Source: Bacillota bacterium (lineage in GTDB: Bacteria; Bacillota; Sulfobacillia; Sulfobacillales; Sulfobacillaceae). Taken from it: a stretch of DNA of 64,000 bases. A program made the translations under genes and the position numbers. Below, piece after piece: positions 35,827-44,849 of the stretch. The first letter of the stretch is position 1. Each line of letters begins with the position of its first letter. Where the stretch lies: positions 1 to 64,000 of the forward strand of contig JAPNUR010000004.1 in assembly GCA_026627385.1 (NCBI GenBank), in the 5' to 3' direction. The notes under the pieces were generated by a model. The model worked only from the letters and a program-made list of their open reading frames with translations. It ran no database searches and was not told the DNA's origin.

Positions 35827-36836
35827 AAGTGGACCGCGTGGCACGTGCTCTCGGGGCTCTCATGGGGTTGGCTGTAGGGGACGCATTAGGGATGCCGACG
35901 CAGTCTTTGCCGCGCGAAGTTATCGTGGATCGGTATGGTCCGCGCGTTACCACATTAGAACCTGCGGCGCCCGATCATCCGATCGCGCGGGGGATGGCCG
36001 CCGGCCGCGTTACGGACGACACTGAACAAGCATTGTTGTTAGCCCAACTCTGGATTGAACGGCATGGGGCGTTTGATCCTCACGAGTTTGCTCGGCGCCT
36101 CGTGGCGTGGGAAGAGGAGATGTGTCGGCGCGGATCCCAAGACCTCTTAGGCCCGTCGACTCGCCATGCCTTAGCGGCATTGGTGGCTGGAGAGAGTATT
36201 GCCGAGTCGGGGCGGTACGGCACCACCAACGGGGCCGCGATGCGCATTCCACCCATCGGCGTGGCTGTCGACGTTCGCGATCTCATCGCGTTGGTGGATA
36301 CCGTCGAAGAGGTGAGCCGGGTTACGCACAATACAGGGATCGCGATTGCCGGGGCGGCCGCCATTGCTGCTGCAGTCAGCGCGGGGGTGTCGGGGGCCTC
36401 AGTAAAAGACGCCATTGGCGTCGCCCAGGAGGCCGCGGTTTTGGGCTCCCAACGCGGCTATTGGATGGCGGGTGCAGACGTAGCTACGCGGATCCAATGG
36501 GCTGTTTCTCTCGCCCAGAGTCACGGGAGAACGGATGACTTGCTGGACGTCATTTACCGCCTCATCGGTACCAGCGTCGCCACCCAAGAATCCATTCCTG
36601 CAGCTTTTGCCATTCTGGCCGCTTGCCCCAATGACCCATGGGAAGGCTGTTGCCTTGCAGCCTCCCTCGGGGGCGACACCGATACCATTGGAGCCCTGGT
36701 CGGGGCTGTGGGCGGGGCTTGTTGCGGCGTTGACGCCTTTCCGACGTCCGTCATCGAGGCGGTGGCGGCGGTCAACCAGCTCGCCCTAGAACCCATCGCT
36801 CACGCGCTGTTGAACCTGAGAGATGACGCTCGGTAA
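35823..36836 (+). CDS. ADP-ribosylglycohydrolase (DraG/ARH) family protein
   Basis: A 337-residue all-helical hydrolase. The metal site is visible as GDALGMP near residue 19, VTDDTEQALLLAQ near 62 and SLGGDTDTIGALVGAVGGA near 281. The family removes ADP-ribose from proteins or cleaves ADP-ribose-like N- or O-glycosides. Its ATG overlaps the previous stop (ATGA), so the three genes are translationally coupled. With the adjacent isochorismatase-type hydrolase (nicotinamidase relatives), a role in NAD-derived or N-glycosidic compounds is possible, though the GH106-like neighbour points to sugar metabolism. Confidence 0.88.
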   Translation: MKVDRVARALGALMGLAVGDALGMPTQSLPREVIVDRYGPRVTTLEPAAPDHPIARGMAAGRVTDDTEQALLLAQLWIERHGAFDPHEFARRLVAWEEEMCRRGSQDLLGPSTRHALAALVAGESIAESGRYGTTNGAAMRIPPIGVAVDVRDLIALVDTVEEVSRVTHNTGIAIAGAAAIAAAVSAGVSGASVKDAIGVAQEAAVLGSQRGYWMAGADVATRIQWAVSLAQSHGRTDDLLDVIYRLIGTSVATQESIPAAFAILAACPNDPWEGCCLAASLGGDTDTIGALVGAVGGACCGVDAFPTSVIEAVAAVNQLALEPIAHALLNLRDDAR

Positions 36837-37087
36837 ATAAAGCGGGGTCGAGTCCGTAAGGAGCGTGACCCACTGGAAGAGGGTAGGCGTGGTCGTTACG
36901 GCATTCGCCGGCCGATCCCAAACGTTCTTGCTGGACCTAAAGCGGTGGGTACCCTTGGCCCTGGTGCCTTGCTATTCGCGAGAGTTTAAGACGATCCGGC
37001 TCCCAGACCGGGGCATGGGGACCTAGAGCTGGACCGTTCTCCATCAATAACCGCCAACGGCCCAAGCGGCTCTAGAGAGGCGCTTGG

Positions 37088-39157
37088 ATGCCGAGACCCC
37101 TTTCCGTGGTAGAGCCAAGCACCGGGCGGGCTTCCACGGCATATGCTACTTCCAATATCAGGGAAAAGGCGGTGCCATTCATGAAGGTGCCTGTGACGCT
37201 GGAAGTCTCGTCGCGTCAACTGGGAATGCCGTTCAACGTTCGCCTTGATGGAGGGGCCTCCGGTTCTCCGGCTAGCACCACCGGCCACATCGAGGCGGGA
37301 AGCCGCGTGCTGACGCTTGCGGAACCCCTAGACTTCGCGGATGGGCAAGGCCTCTATTTGGCCAATGGGGGTCCCTTGTCCTCGCTGGATACCCCACCAG
37401 CGCCGGTCCTTTCACAAAACGGGCCACAAGGCATGGAACAATATAGCTATGTGGTGGTCGCGTTGGATGGGTTAGGCGGGGGATCGGCGGCCAGTGAACC
37501 GGCGACGCTCAATACCGGTCCCGCTACCTTAGGGGGATTAGGTCCTGACGGTAGCGGACAAAACGCGCCTCTGTATGAAGCACGCTGGATCAACATTCGG
37601 TTAGCGCCAGTGGAGGGCGCGAATGGCGGGTACGCCGTGTACCGCGTCAAGGCGCCAGCGACTAGTCAACTCGCCTTGGGCTTTTTAGGCATTATCTTCG
37701 AAATCAATGCGCCCTTCATTGATTACGGGCAAACGCCAGATACTCCACCGCCCGGGATTCCCGCGGCGCCCCCCTCGTTTCCTTTTGCCCAAGGGTTGGT
37801 GACCACCATTATCTCTGGTGGCGGAAGCTCCACGTTGATGCTGGCCGATGCTGCGGTGACAACAGTGGACGGGGGACCGGTGTATCACGATGATTCGGAG
37901 GCCTTAGCACGGGCATATGAGCGGGGGGGTGCGGTCATCTATCATCCCCCCGGCACATATCGCGTATCCCGCATGTTGACGTTTGCCGTGCCCGACGGGA
38001 TCTTAGAAGGTGATGGGGGCGCATCCCAGATCTGTTACCAAGCGAATTACACAGCGTCTTTAGTGGTGACCCAATCGCATGTTAACGTGCGCAATCTCGC
38101 CATTAATGGCGCATACGTGGGGTGCACCTTGTTAAGCATACGTGGGGCCGATGATGTGACAATTCGTGAGGTGAGTTTGGCCAATGCTCTCCAATCGGGT
38201 CTGGAAGCTGAGGCCTTCACGATGACCTCCGCGCACCGCCTGAGCGTGACGGGGAATACCGTGCAAAATTGTGCGACCGCTATTAGCGTCCTCGGGAATT
38301 GGGACAATGTGCTGATTGCGGAGAACATCGTCCACTTTGACGATTACAATCATTCTGGCCGGGGCGTGAGCCTGCATAATATTGAAACCAATGGAACCTA
38401 CCTCTATCCTACCCATTGGATTGTGACCGAGAACCGGATTAGGGCAGGCAATCATACTGGTGGAATCGTCGTCCAAGGAGCGGGGCTGGGCACCATCACC
38501 AGCAATGTTCTCGAAGTGGCGGGTGGTATTTTTGGTATGGCGTTTTATGCCAATCCGGTGGCCCCGGCCTCGTCGTCCGGGGTCGTCTGTTCCGCCAACT
38601 ATTGCGAATCCTTGTGGATTGGTGCGGGCAATGGAGTGTATATCGATGGTTATGCGCACATTACCGTGGCCGAGAACATCTTGCGCAATTGGGGTTATGC
38701 CATCCAAGTGACCGGCTATGGCGGACCCGCCGAGTCTCCCGACGTCACGACCTTAGGGGTGGTGGCGGTCAATAACAATATTGACAATGCGGTCCTCGGG
38801 CCGGTCAACGGTTCTCTTCCCTTAGCTGTTGAGTTACGCGCCAATAGCGGCTTGAATCCCTTAGGAATTGTTTCCCAGTCTCCGCCGGCTTCTGGCGTTA
38901 GTTATCAAAACCCCTATCCCACGTCCATTCAGATTTACCAACCGCTGGCCATTGTTGACCCCTCGAGTGAAGCCTCGGTAGACGTGAACATGGGACGTAC
39001 AGACGCGACCCTTACGCCCGTGTATCACTATGCCGTGCCAGCGTACGCGACCACGACCAACCCGGTAACAGTGAGCCTTCGGGTTCCTTACGGATGGTGG
39101 TACGGCTGGACGGCGACGAATGTGCAGTTGTTGACGCCAGTTATTGTGGCCGACTAG
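37088..39157 (+). CDS. Right-handed beta-helix (pectate lyase 3/GH28-related) protein
   Basis: A 689-residue protein. The first 230 residues contain two beta-rich segments resembling phage tailspike or fibronectin-like linkers (DFADGQGLYLANGGPL, QYSYVVVALDGLGGGSAA). A pectate-lyase-3 start follows, DDSEALARAYERGGAVIYHP with GTYRVS, then many beta-helix turns (NVRNLAING, LSVTGNTVQNC, VLIAENIVHF, ITVAENILRN). No signal peptide is seen with either ATG 37088 or ATG 37181. It may degrade or bind a polysaccharide; export by a non-classical route or a phage/tail-like origin cannot be excluded. Confidence 0.72.
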   Translation: MPRPLSVVEPSTGRASTAYATSNIREKAVPFMKVPVTLEVSSRQLGMPFNVRLDGGASGSPASTTGHIEAGSRVLTLAEPLDFADGQGLYLANGGPLSSLDTPPAPVLSQNGPQGMEQYSYVVVALDGLGGGSAASEPATLNTGPATLGGLGPDGSGQNAPLYEARWINIRLAPVEGANGGYAVYRVKAPATSQLALGFLGIIFEINAPFIDYGQTPDTPPPGIPAAPPSFPFAQGLVTTIISGGGSSTLMLADAAVTTVDGGPVYHDDSEALARAYERGGAVIYHPPGTYRVSRMLTFAVPDGILEGDGGASQICYQANYTASLVVTQSHVNVRNLAINGAYVGCTLLSIRGADDVTIREVSLANALQSGLEAEAFTMTSAHRLSVTGNTVQNCATAISVLGNWDNVLIAENIVHFDDYNHSGRGVSLHNIETNGTYLYPTHWIVTENRIRAGNHTGGIVVQGAGLGTITSNVLEVAGGIFGMAFYANPVAPASSSGVVCSANYCESLWIGAGNGVYIDGYAHITVAENILRNWGYAIQVTGYGGPAESPDVTTLGVVAVNNNIDNAVLGPVNGSLPLAVELRANSGLNPLGIVSQSPPASGVSYQNPYPTSIQIYQPLAIVDPSSEASVDVNMGRTDATLTPVYHYAVPAYATTTNPVTVSLRVPYGWWYGWTATNVQLLTPVIVAD

Positions 39158-39169
39158 ACATCCGCAACA

Positions 39170-40414
39170 TTAGCCGAGGTCGTGAACTTTGCCGACCTGG
39201 GTGACGGCGGTTTCGCCTACAGAGGTAACGATGATCATGCCGGCTAGTGAAGCGATAACGCTGACCCAGAACATGGCGCCATAGGCACCATGTGCTAGTG
39301 CGATGATGAGACCGGTGACCGGTGCGGCGACGAGCAGTCCAACAGACTGCGTGAGGTTTCCCATGCCGTAGAGTAAGCCATAATATTCCGACGGATCGGT
39401 GTCCGGGTCCAATGCGCGGGTTAAAAGGTCGGAGCCCCAGGGGTAGCCAACAACCTGAATGCCTCCCCAGAACACGCCGGTGACGAACAACAACACGAAG
39501 GCCAGCCATAAGCTGGTGATGACAGTGCCCGCTAACGTTAAGAGGCCAAACATTCCTAAGCAGACCATCATCATGCGCTTGGGGGTGTAGCGGCCATATA
39601 AGCGGCCAAACCAGACGGCGACCAGAAGCGCTGCCAAGGTAAAGATGCTCATGCCCAGCGCAGAGTCGATGAGCGTGCCGTGCAAGGTATGAATCACAAA
39701 GAGGGTAAAGAAAGATGCGAGCCCTTCAAACGCGAGCCACCAGAGAAACTGGGCAGCAAAATATTTGAGTAAGTCGACCGTTAGCCAGTGCTGGCGAACG
39801 GAGGAGAGTGCGGCAGCGTCCGTCGATACCTGAGGCTCGTGCACGGTGAGCCCCGTCAGGCCGCCGCCAACAATCATAATGAGGGCCGCAACCCAAAATG
39901 CCGCTTGGTGAATCTCTTTCCAGAGTAAGGGGATGGGCAAAAATGCGAGAAAATTGCCGACCTGCCACCATAGGTTTAACGTGCCTGACGCGCGGCCCCA
40001 GTCGCGAGCCTTCACAATATCGGGCATCCAGGCCTGATACGGGGTGGGCTGCACCTGTTGAAAGAAGTAAAAGCTGATGATAAATAACTCGGCGAGATGC
40101 AGGCTTCGGGCGTGAACAAAAAGAATCCAGAACACCGCAGCCACGGGTGTGCTGGCTAACACGAAGAGACGGCGTCGTCCGAGTTTCGTGGGAAAGCGGT
40201 CGCTAATCCAACCGGTTAAGGGGTTAAGAATGAGGCCTAAAAACCCTTCCATGCCCAGGACAAGCCCAATGAGCGGCTGTGAGGGCGTGAGGCGGCTCAT
40301 GAGATCGGCAGCAAAGACCTTGTTGACACCATAGCCTACATTGCGCGCCATGCCTGCCATGCCGAGGCGGTGGATTTCGCCAGGTGAATATTCTCCTGCT
40401 CTTGGCTCCGTCAT
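39170..40414 (-). CDS. MFS carrier, glycoside/hexuronide-like
   Basis: A 414-residue membrane protein with about 12 helices. NPLTGWISDRFPTKLGRRR after helix 2 matches the MFS A-motif in the form seen in GPH-like and SLC45-like sugar carriers. The ATG overlaps the stop of the glycerophosphodiesterase gene (ATGA), so the two form an operon. The substrate may be a glycerophosphodiester or an oligosaccharide from the neighbouring hydrolase operon. Confidence 0.8.
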   Translation of the reverse strand: MTEPRAGEYSPGEIHRLGMAGMARNVGYGVNKVFAADLMSRLTPSQPLIGLVLGMEGFLGLILNPLTGWISDRFPTKLGRRRLFVLASTPVAAVFWILFVHARSLHLAELFIISFYFFQQVQPTPYQAWMPDIVKARDWGRASGTLNLWWQVGNFLAFLPIPLLWKEIHQAAFWVAALIMIVGGGLTGLTVHEPQVSTDAAALSSVRQHWLTVDLLKYFAAQFLWWLAFEGLASFFTLFVIHTLHGTLIDSALGMSIFTLAALLVAVWFGRLYGRYTPKRMMMVCLGMFGLLTLAGTVITSLWLAFVLLFVTGVFWGGIQVVGYPWGSDLLTRALDPDTDPSEYYGLLYGMGNLTQSVGLLVAAPVTGLIIALAHGAYGAMFWVSVIASLAGMIIVTSVGETAVTQVGKVHDLG

Positions 40415-41094
40415 ACGTTCCGCCCTATCGCCCTTAGAACCAAGTCCGGGCGATCAGACGCGATGGCGTCGACTGACAGGTCGCGGAGCTTTTCAACAGC
40501 CGCGGCGCTGTTGGGCGTCCAGACGCTCAGCATGATCTCTTCCTGGTGCAGTGCGTCCACGAGGGCGCGGTCAACCCATTCATAATAGAGGGCGACCATC
40601 CGCACTTTAGCAGCTCGGGCGACATCGGGCAAATTTACAGGGACCCCTACGAGTAATACGCCGGCTTCGAGTGTTGGCAGGCGGTCTTTGAGGGTGCGTA
40701 CCAGGCGATGATCAAAGCTGATGGGAATGACCCGCGAGATGTAATGAGGGTGGGCATCAAAGAGCTTGAGGAGAGCGTCCCCTGCCGTAGGCGATTTGAG
40801 CTCCGTTACTACCGGGATGCGTAGATGATCGAGGACATCCCGAAGCTTGGGCACGCCATGACCCTGGCCTACGTCCACGCGAGATAGCTCGTCTGCTGTT
40901 AATGATTGAACCGGCACCGGTTGACCGCTAACACGGGATAAGGTGGCGTCATGGATAACGACGAGCTCGCCGTCTCGACTGACTTGCACGTCCGCTTCGA
41001 CCATGTCCACCCCCATTAATTCAGCCGCGCGGAAGGCTTCTAAGGTATTTTCAGGGTGTAATTCGCTGCCCCCGCGATGTGCAATGATCCACAT
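40411..41094 (-). CDS. Glycerophosphodiester phosphodiesterase
   Basis: A 227-residue GDPD-family TIM barrel starting MWIIAHRGGSELHPENTLEA, with the catalytic His in HRGG, the metal-binding EADVQ and the second catalytic His in VVIHDATLSR. The C-terminal WTPNSAAAVEKL and AIASDRPDLVL are typical. AAGGGA is 10 bases before ATG 41094; the frame extends to 41352 without support. No signal peptide, so cytoplasmic: it would cleave imported glycerophosphodiesters to glycerol-3-phosphate and alcohol. Confidence 0.92.
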   Translation of the reverse strand: MWIIAHRGGSELHPENTLEAFRAAELMGVDMVEADVQVSRDGELVVIHDATLSRVSGQPVPVQSLTADELSRVDVGQGHGVPKLRDVLDHLRIPVVTELKSPTAGDALLKLFDAHPHYISRVIPISFDHRLVRTLKDRLPTLEAGVLLVGVPVNLPDVARAAKVRMVALYYEWVDRALVDALHQEEIMLSVWTPNSAAAVEKLRDLSVDAIASDRPDLVLRAIGRNV

Positions 41095-41307
41095 AACCAT
41101 CCATCCCTTCGCATTGGCGGTGTTTAGAGCACCGCATCTTCCGCCCGCCGCGTTCGCCGTCAATTGCGCACAAGAAAATGAATTGAATAACCATACGATA
41201 CCATATTCGATTTGTGGCCCGCGATCACTGCAGCGGCTTCTCGCGTGTCGTGGCTTACGTGGTAAAATGGAGTGTCTTGAGATGCCCCGAAAAGAAAGGA
41301 TCGCAAC

Positions 41308-42513
41308 ATGTTGAACACAGCGGAGGCGAAGAGTCGCACCCGCTGGCTGCACAGCCAGTCTACGCGCCTTTTGGTGGCGATTGGTCTCTTTTGGATGGGA
41401 CTCTACCTTTACATCCCGGTTTTAACGTTGGACGTCGTGCGACATGGCGGTACGGCGGCATTTGCTGGATTGGTTGTGGCGGCATATGGGATTCCCCAGT
41501 TGCTAGTGCGTATTAGTCTCGGTGTGTGGGCCGATCGGTTAGGGCGCTTATATCCCTTCATGATTGGAGGATTTGCGCTAGTGGCCCTCAGTTCCCTGGG
41601 GATGGCGGTGCTCCAGCGTCCGGTCATGTTTTTGCTTTTGCGCGTCGTGGCAGGACTCGCTGCCAGCACCTGGGCCATGTTTACCATGGCTTATACTGTA
41701 CAGGCGTCGTCAACACACACGGCCCAAGCCATGGGCTGGGTGTCATTTGCGAATAGCGTGGGACAGGTCGTGGCATCGCTCGTGGGCGGTTTTGTGGCTG
41801 AGCGCTGGGGTTGGTCTGCTCCATTTTGGTTGTCGGTGCTCATTGCCTTTATGGGGATTGTCATGTTAGGCCGTCCGCGCCGTTATCCGGCGCACTCGCG
41901 TTCGACAGGGGCCCTAAAGAGCTGGCGTCAGGTGATCACCCTGCGTTCGGTGCGACACGCCTCGATCCTGGGCATCATTCTTCAAGCTATTACGTTTATG
42001 ACCACCTACGGGTATACCCCGCTCTTCGCCGCTCACGAAGGTGTGTCGCGCGCAGGACTCGGCCTCCTCACGGCGGTGAGCCTAGTGTCTACCATTATAG
42101 CCACGGTGGTCAGCGGATCATGGCTCAGCCGCCGAGTGGCGTCGAACACCTTATTGATGGTGAGCTTTGTCATCATGGCGGGGTCTAGTGCGGTGACGCC
42201 GTGGGTCGGGGCAACGTGGGGATTGTTTGTGACGCAAGCCGTCTTAGGCGCAAGTCGTGGCTTGGCGACGCCTCTTTTGATGGCTTGGACAATTCAAGAT
42301 GCCCCGCCCGAACAACGCACCACAGCGATGGCTACTTACCAGTCGCTATATGCCATAGGCATGATTGGGGGACCTATCCTGGCGGCGCGGATTGTGGCGG
42401 TGTGGGGTCTCAGTGCCCCGTTTGCCGCGGCGGGCGGAATTGGCGTCCTGGCGCTGGTACTGCTGGGGTGGGTGGGTCGTGAAAGGACACGTCATATGGC
42501 CGTCGAGATCTAA
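41308..42513 (+). CDS. MFS transporter
   Basis: A 401-residue protein with about 12 membrane helices. SLGVWADRLGRLYP is the MFS A-motif between helices 2 and 3, and RVVAGLAASTWAMF fits helix 4. It is divergent from the GDPD-MFS operon, with GAAAGGA upstream of the ATG. The sequence resembles drug-efflux type carriers more than sugar porters; the substrate is unknown. Confidence 0.85.
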   Translation: MLNTAEAKSRTRWLHSQSTRLLVAIGLFWMGLYLYIPVLTLDVVRHGGTAAFAGLVVAAYGIPQLLVRISLGVWADRLGRLYPFMIGGFALVALSSLGMAVLQRPVMFLLLRVVAGLAASTWAMFTMAYTVQASSTHTAQAMGWVSFANSVGQVVASLVGGFVAERWGWSAPFWLSVLIAFMGIVMLGRPRRYPAHSRSTGALKSWRQVITLRSVRHASILGIILQAITFMTTYGYTPLFAAHEGVSRAGLGLLTAVSLVSTIIATVVSGSWLSRRVASNTLLMVSFVIMAGSSAVTPWVGATWGLFVTQAVLGASRGLATPLLMAWTIQDAPPEQRTTAMATYQSLYAIGMIGGPILAARIVAVWGLSAPFAAAGGIGVLALVLLGWVGRERTRHMAVEI

Positions 42514-42525
42514 TTTTTGTGAATA

Positions 42526-42568
42526 ATTGTCGCCAACTATTGACAATATTGGGGGCGTCGGGTAATAT
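42526..42568 (+). promoter_or_regulatory. Near-consensus sigma-A promoter with overlapping dyad
   Basis: TTGACA (42540-42545) and TAATAT (42563-42568) are spaced by exactly 17 bases. ATTGTC (42526-42531) and GACAAT (42542-42547) form an inverted repeat over the -35 element, suggesting a repressor site. The promoter drives the small gene at 42600; an upstream in-frame ATG at 42573 lies near the expected transcription start and is unlikely to be used. Confidence 0.78.
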
Positions 42569-42599
42569 GTGAATGAAATCACAAGAGGAGGCGACAACA

Positions 42600-42965
42600 A
42601 TGAGTACGCCGTGGGTGTTACCCATCAGCTCGTGGCCGTTGCCGACACGGCGCTTACCGGCATACGGGGTCTTGTGGACCGGAAGCGGGCGAACCAATCC
42701 GGTGGTATTTTATGAAGTGCGGACGCCAGCCAGCTATTATCAATTAACCCATTATTTAGCCCGCCACCCAGATTGGCATTGGTCCTTTGACTGGTCGCGC
42801 CGGCGGTTCATAGGATATCAGCGCGAGTTGGAACGTCAAGGAGTGCCCTGGCTGTTGTATCGGGAGACGGCAGAAGGATGGCGGTTAGAAAGCGTCATTC
42901 AACCTGACGGCCTTAAGGATATGGCCAGCACCGCACCCAGTGTGGCGTTGCGTGCGAACGCGTAA
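42600..42965 (+). CDS. Small hypothetical protein behind a strong promoter
   Basis: A 121-residue protein starting MSTPWVLPISSWPLPTRRLP with an AGGAGG site. It is rich in Trp, Arg and aromatic residues (WHWSFDWSRRRFIGYQ near residue 66) and has no signal peptide or membrane segment. I do not recognise the family. It has its own promoter and is followed by a hairpin, so it is a single-gene transcript. The strong promoter with a dyad suggests regulated high expression. Confidence 0.65.
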   Translation: MSTPWVLPISSWPLPTRRLPAYGVLWTGSGRTNPVVFYEVRTPASYYQLTHYLARHPDWHWSFDWSRRRFIGYQRELERQGVPWLLYRETAEGWRLESVIQPDGLKDMASTAPSVALRANA

Positions 42966-43038
42966 AGACAAGTTATCGGGATGAATCCGGCCCAAACGTC
43001 GCCCGCTCGGGAGACCGTTTAGCCTCGATGTAAGACGA

Positions 43039-43072
43039 CAGCCCTCGGCTTCCTAGCGCGAGGGCTGCTGGT
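43039..43072 (+). terminator. Hairpin downstream of the small hypothetical gene
   Basis: CAGCCCTCG (43039-43047) and CGAGGGCTG (43059-43067) form a perfect 9-bp stem; only a short TGGTTT tract follows, so termination may be weak. Confidence 0.55.
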
Positions 43073-43468
43073 TTCAACCGGGTGACAGCGTCCTTGTCAG
43101 GGCACTGGAGGCGGCCGTGCCGCCCTTCGAGGAACACTGAAGGGTGCAAATGGCTCCTGTTTTGGCACCGCTATGGTCGCCTATGATAGCCAAATTGCTG
43201 AAAATAGAGTCCCTATATAGGGCATATGGGTCAGCTTCGATCTAATTGAGTGAGTTCCCCCCAAGAATCCCCTGAATACTTGGTGACAACAACCTCACTG
43301 AGGAATCGATCGGGTCCCTTTTATCTAGGCGTGGGTGCGCACGTCCTATGATCTTAAACTTGCCAGTGGCGTTACGCCATATTATGCTAAGGACGCTCCA
43401 ACAAATGGAGCAAAGTCTCGGGGGTTATGTCGCCAGGAAACCGTGGAGCCAGAGAAAGGAGGCTTTTC
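43073..43468. other. Leader region upstream of bioY
   Basis: No gene is recognised and I see no clear riboswitch. The last 15 bases hold the AAAGGAGG ribosome site of bioY. Confidence 0.35.
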
Positions 43469-44062
43469 ATGATTCAAGCCTTAATGCGGACGACGCATCC
43501 GGCATTAGCGGGTATTATCTCGTTAAAGAAACATTGGGCGGGACAGGTTGCCCTTGTGTTGATGGGTAGCTTGTTTGTGGCGCTCTTGGCGCAAATTAGT
43601 ATTCCGTTACCTTTTACACCGGTTCCCGTGACGGGGCAAACGTTAGCGGTGCTCGTGGTAGGCGGTGCGCTGGGGAGCCAATTAGGCGCTTTAAGCCTGT
43701 TGCTTTATTTGGCGGAAGGTGCCATCGGCTTTCCAGTCTTTGCTGGACATGTCGGCGGACTCCCAGTCGGACCTACGGGCGGCTATCTCATAGGTTTTGT
43801 TGTTATGGCCGCTGTGGTTGGACGGCTTGCTGAACGTGGTTGGGATCGGTCGTTGGGCTGGTCGATTCTGGCCATGGTTATTGGCGAGCTTGTTCTCTAT
43901 GCGATTGCGGTGCCTTGGTTGGGATTTTATGTCGGCTTTAATCGCGCGATCCCGTTGGGCTTTTTGCCATTTATCGCCGGCGATGGTCTTAAACTCCTGA
44001 TTGCCGGTGGCCTGTTTCCGGCAGCTTGGAAATTGGTGGGATCGCGTCCAAGTGCTGATTAA
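43469..44062 (+). CDS. bioY: Biotin transporter BioY (ECF substrate-binding component)
   Basis: A 197-residue membrane protein with about six helices. The family signatures are visible as LPFTPVPVTGQTLAVLVVG near residue 50 and GPTGGYLIGFV near 110. BioY binds biotin and works with an ECF energising module (EcfT and ATPases), which is not encoded in this window. ATG 43469 is chosen because AAAGGAGG at 43455-43462 is correctly spaced; the frame extends to 43427. A strong terminator follows. Confidence 0.93.
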   Translation: MIQALMRTTHPALAGIISLKKHWAGQVALVLMGSLFVALLAQISIPLPFTPVPVTGQTLAVLVVGGALGSQLGALSLLLYLAEGAIGFPVFAGHVGGLPVGPTGGYLIGFVVMAAVVGRLAERGWDRSLGWSILAMVIGELVLYAIAVPWLGFYVGFNRAIPLGFLPFIAGDGLKLLIAGGLFPAAWKLVGSRPSAD

Positions 44063-44072
44063 AGTGACAGAA

Positions 44073-44097
44073 GGTCGCCAGCCTGGCGGCCTTTTTT
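44073..44097 (+). terminator. Rho-independent terminator of bioY
   Basis: GGTCGCCA (44073-44080) pairs with TGGCGGCC (44084-44091, one G-T pair), followed by six T residues. Confidence 0.88.
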
Positions 44098-44136
44098 CTT
44101 TCCCGGCGGGCTAGACGCGGGAAAGCGGAGGTGGAT

Positions 44137-44721
44137 ATGGACCGGGAAACGCGAAAATATTGGGCTGAGCAACGTCGCCAAATGCTGCGGCGCGATCGCC
44201 AGCAGCGGGGATATACCAGTACCGATCTGATCGTGACCAAGATTATCCTCGCATTGATGGTTCTTAGCTATTTGGTCGACCGATTCCTCCCGGCCGCCAT
44301 CGCGACCATGGCCTCGGCGCCCGGCGGCATGGTATGGATGTTGCTTTGGTCGGCCCTTTTTCCCGGTAGCTTGTTGGGGTTAATCTTTGCCGGCGTGTTC
44401 ATCTGGATCATCGGCTCCCAACTAGAAGGGCTGACCGAGTGGTGGCAATATCTAGTCATCTTTGTTGTGAGCGGCGTTTTCGGATCAGTAGCCGCCCGTC
44501 TTCTGTCTGGTGGCCTCGCCAGTGGCATGTTTGCCGCTTTTGGGTTGGCTGGTGCTTACGTGATGGCCATGACCAACCGGCGTGTTGGCGGCATGGCCCA
44601 ATGGGCGCTCTTCTTGTTAGCCATCAATGTGATTCTCTCGGGCTTTAATCCGCCAACCTTGGCGGGGATGTTGGTGGCCTTTTTCGTAGGCTTGAGTGTG
44701 GCGCGATGGCTCAATGTCTAG
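44137..44721 (+). CDS. Rhomboid-like membrane protein lacking the catalytic His
   Basis: A 194-residue protein: a charged N-terminus of about 30 residues, then six hydrophobic segments arranged as in rhomboid proteases. VWMLLWSALFPG matches the loop-1 region and SGGLASGMFAAFGLAGA corresponds to the GxSG serine helix, with Ser129 retained. The last helix, where HxxG should occur, reads PPTLAGMLVAFFVG, so the catalytic His is replaced by Thr174. It is probably a rhomboid pseudoprotease or distant relative that binds membrane proteins. ATG 44137 follows GGAGGT closely. Confidence 0.65.
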   Translation: MDRETRKYWAEQRRQMLRRDRQQRGYTSTDLIVTKIILALMVLSYLVDRFLPAAIATMASAPGGMVWMLLWSALFPGSLLGLIFAGVFIWIIGSQLEGLTEWWQYLVIFVVSGVFGSVAARLLSGGLASGMFAAFGLAGAYVMAMTNRRVGGMAQWALFLLAINVILSGFNPPTLAGMLVAFFVGLSVARWLNV

Positions 44722-44849
44722 CGTTGGCGGCCAACACGCCGAATCGAGGAAGCAAGGCAGGATGTCCTTTCGGGACAAATTTTTGGTGGTGACAGGATTT
44801 GCATGTGGAATCGGTTTAGCCACGGTTCGGGTGCTTTGGGTGGAGTAAA

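Noticed and set aside
42966-43468. Biotin or other riboswitch upstream of bioY
   Set aside because: No known riboswitch pattern or BirA-type palindrome could be recognised by eye.
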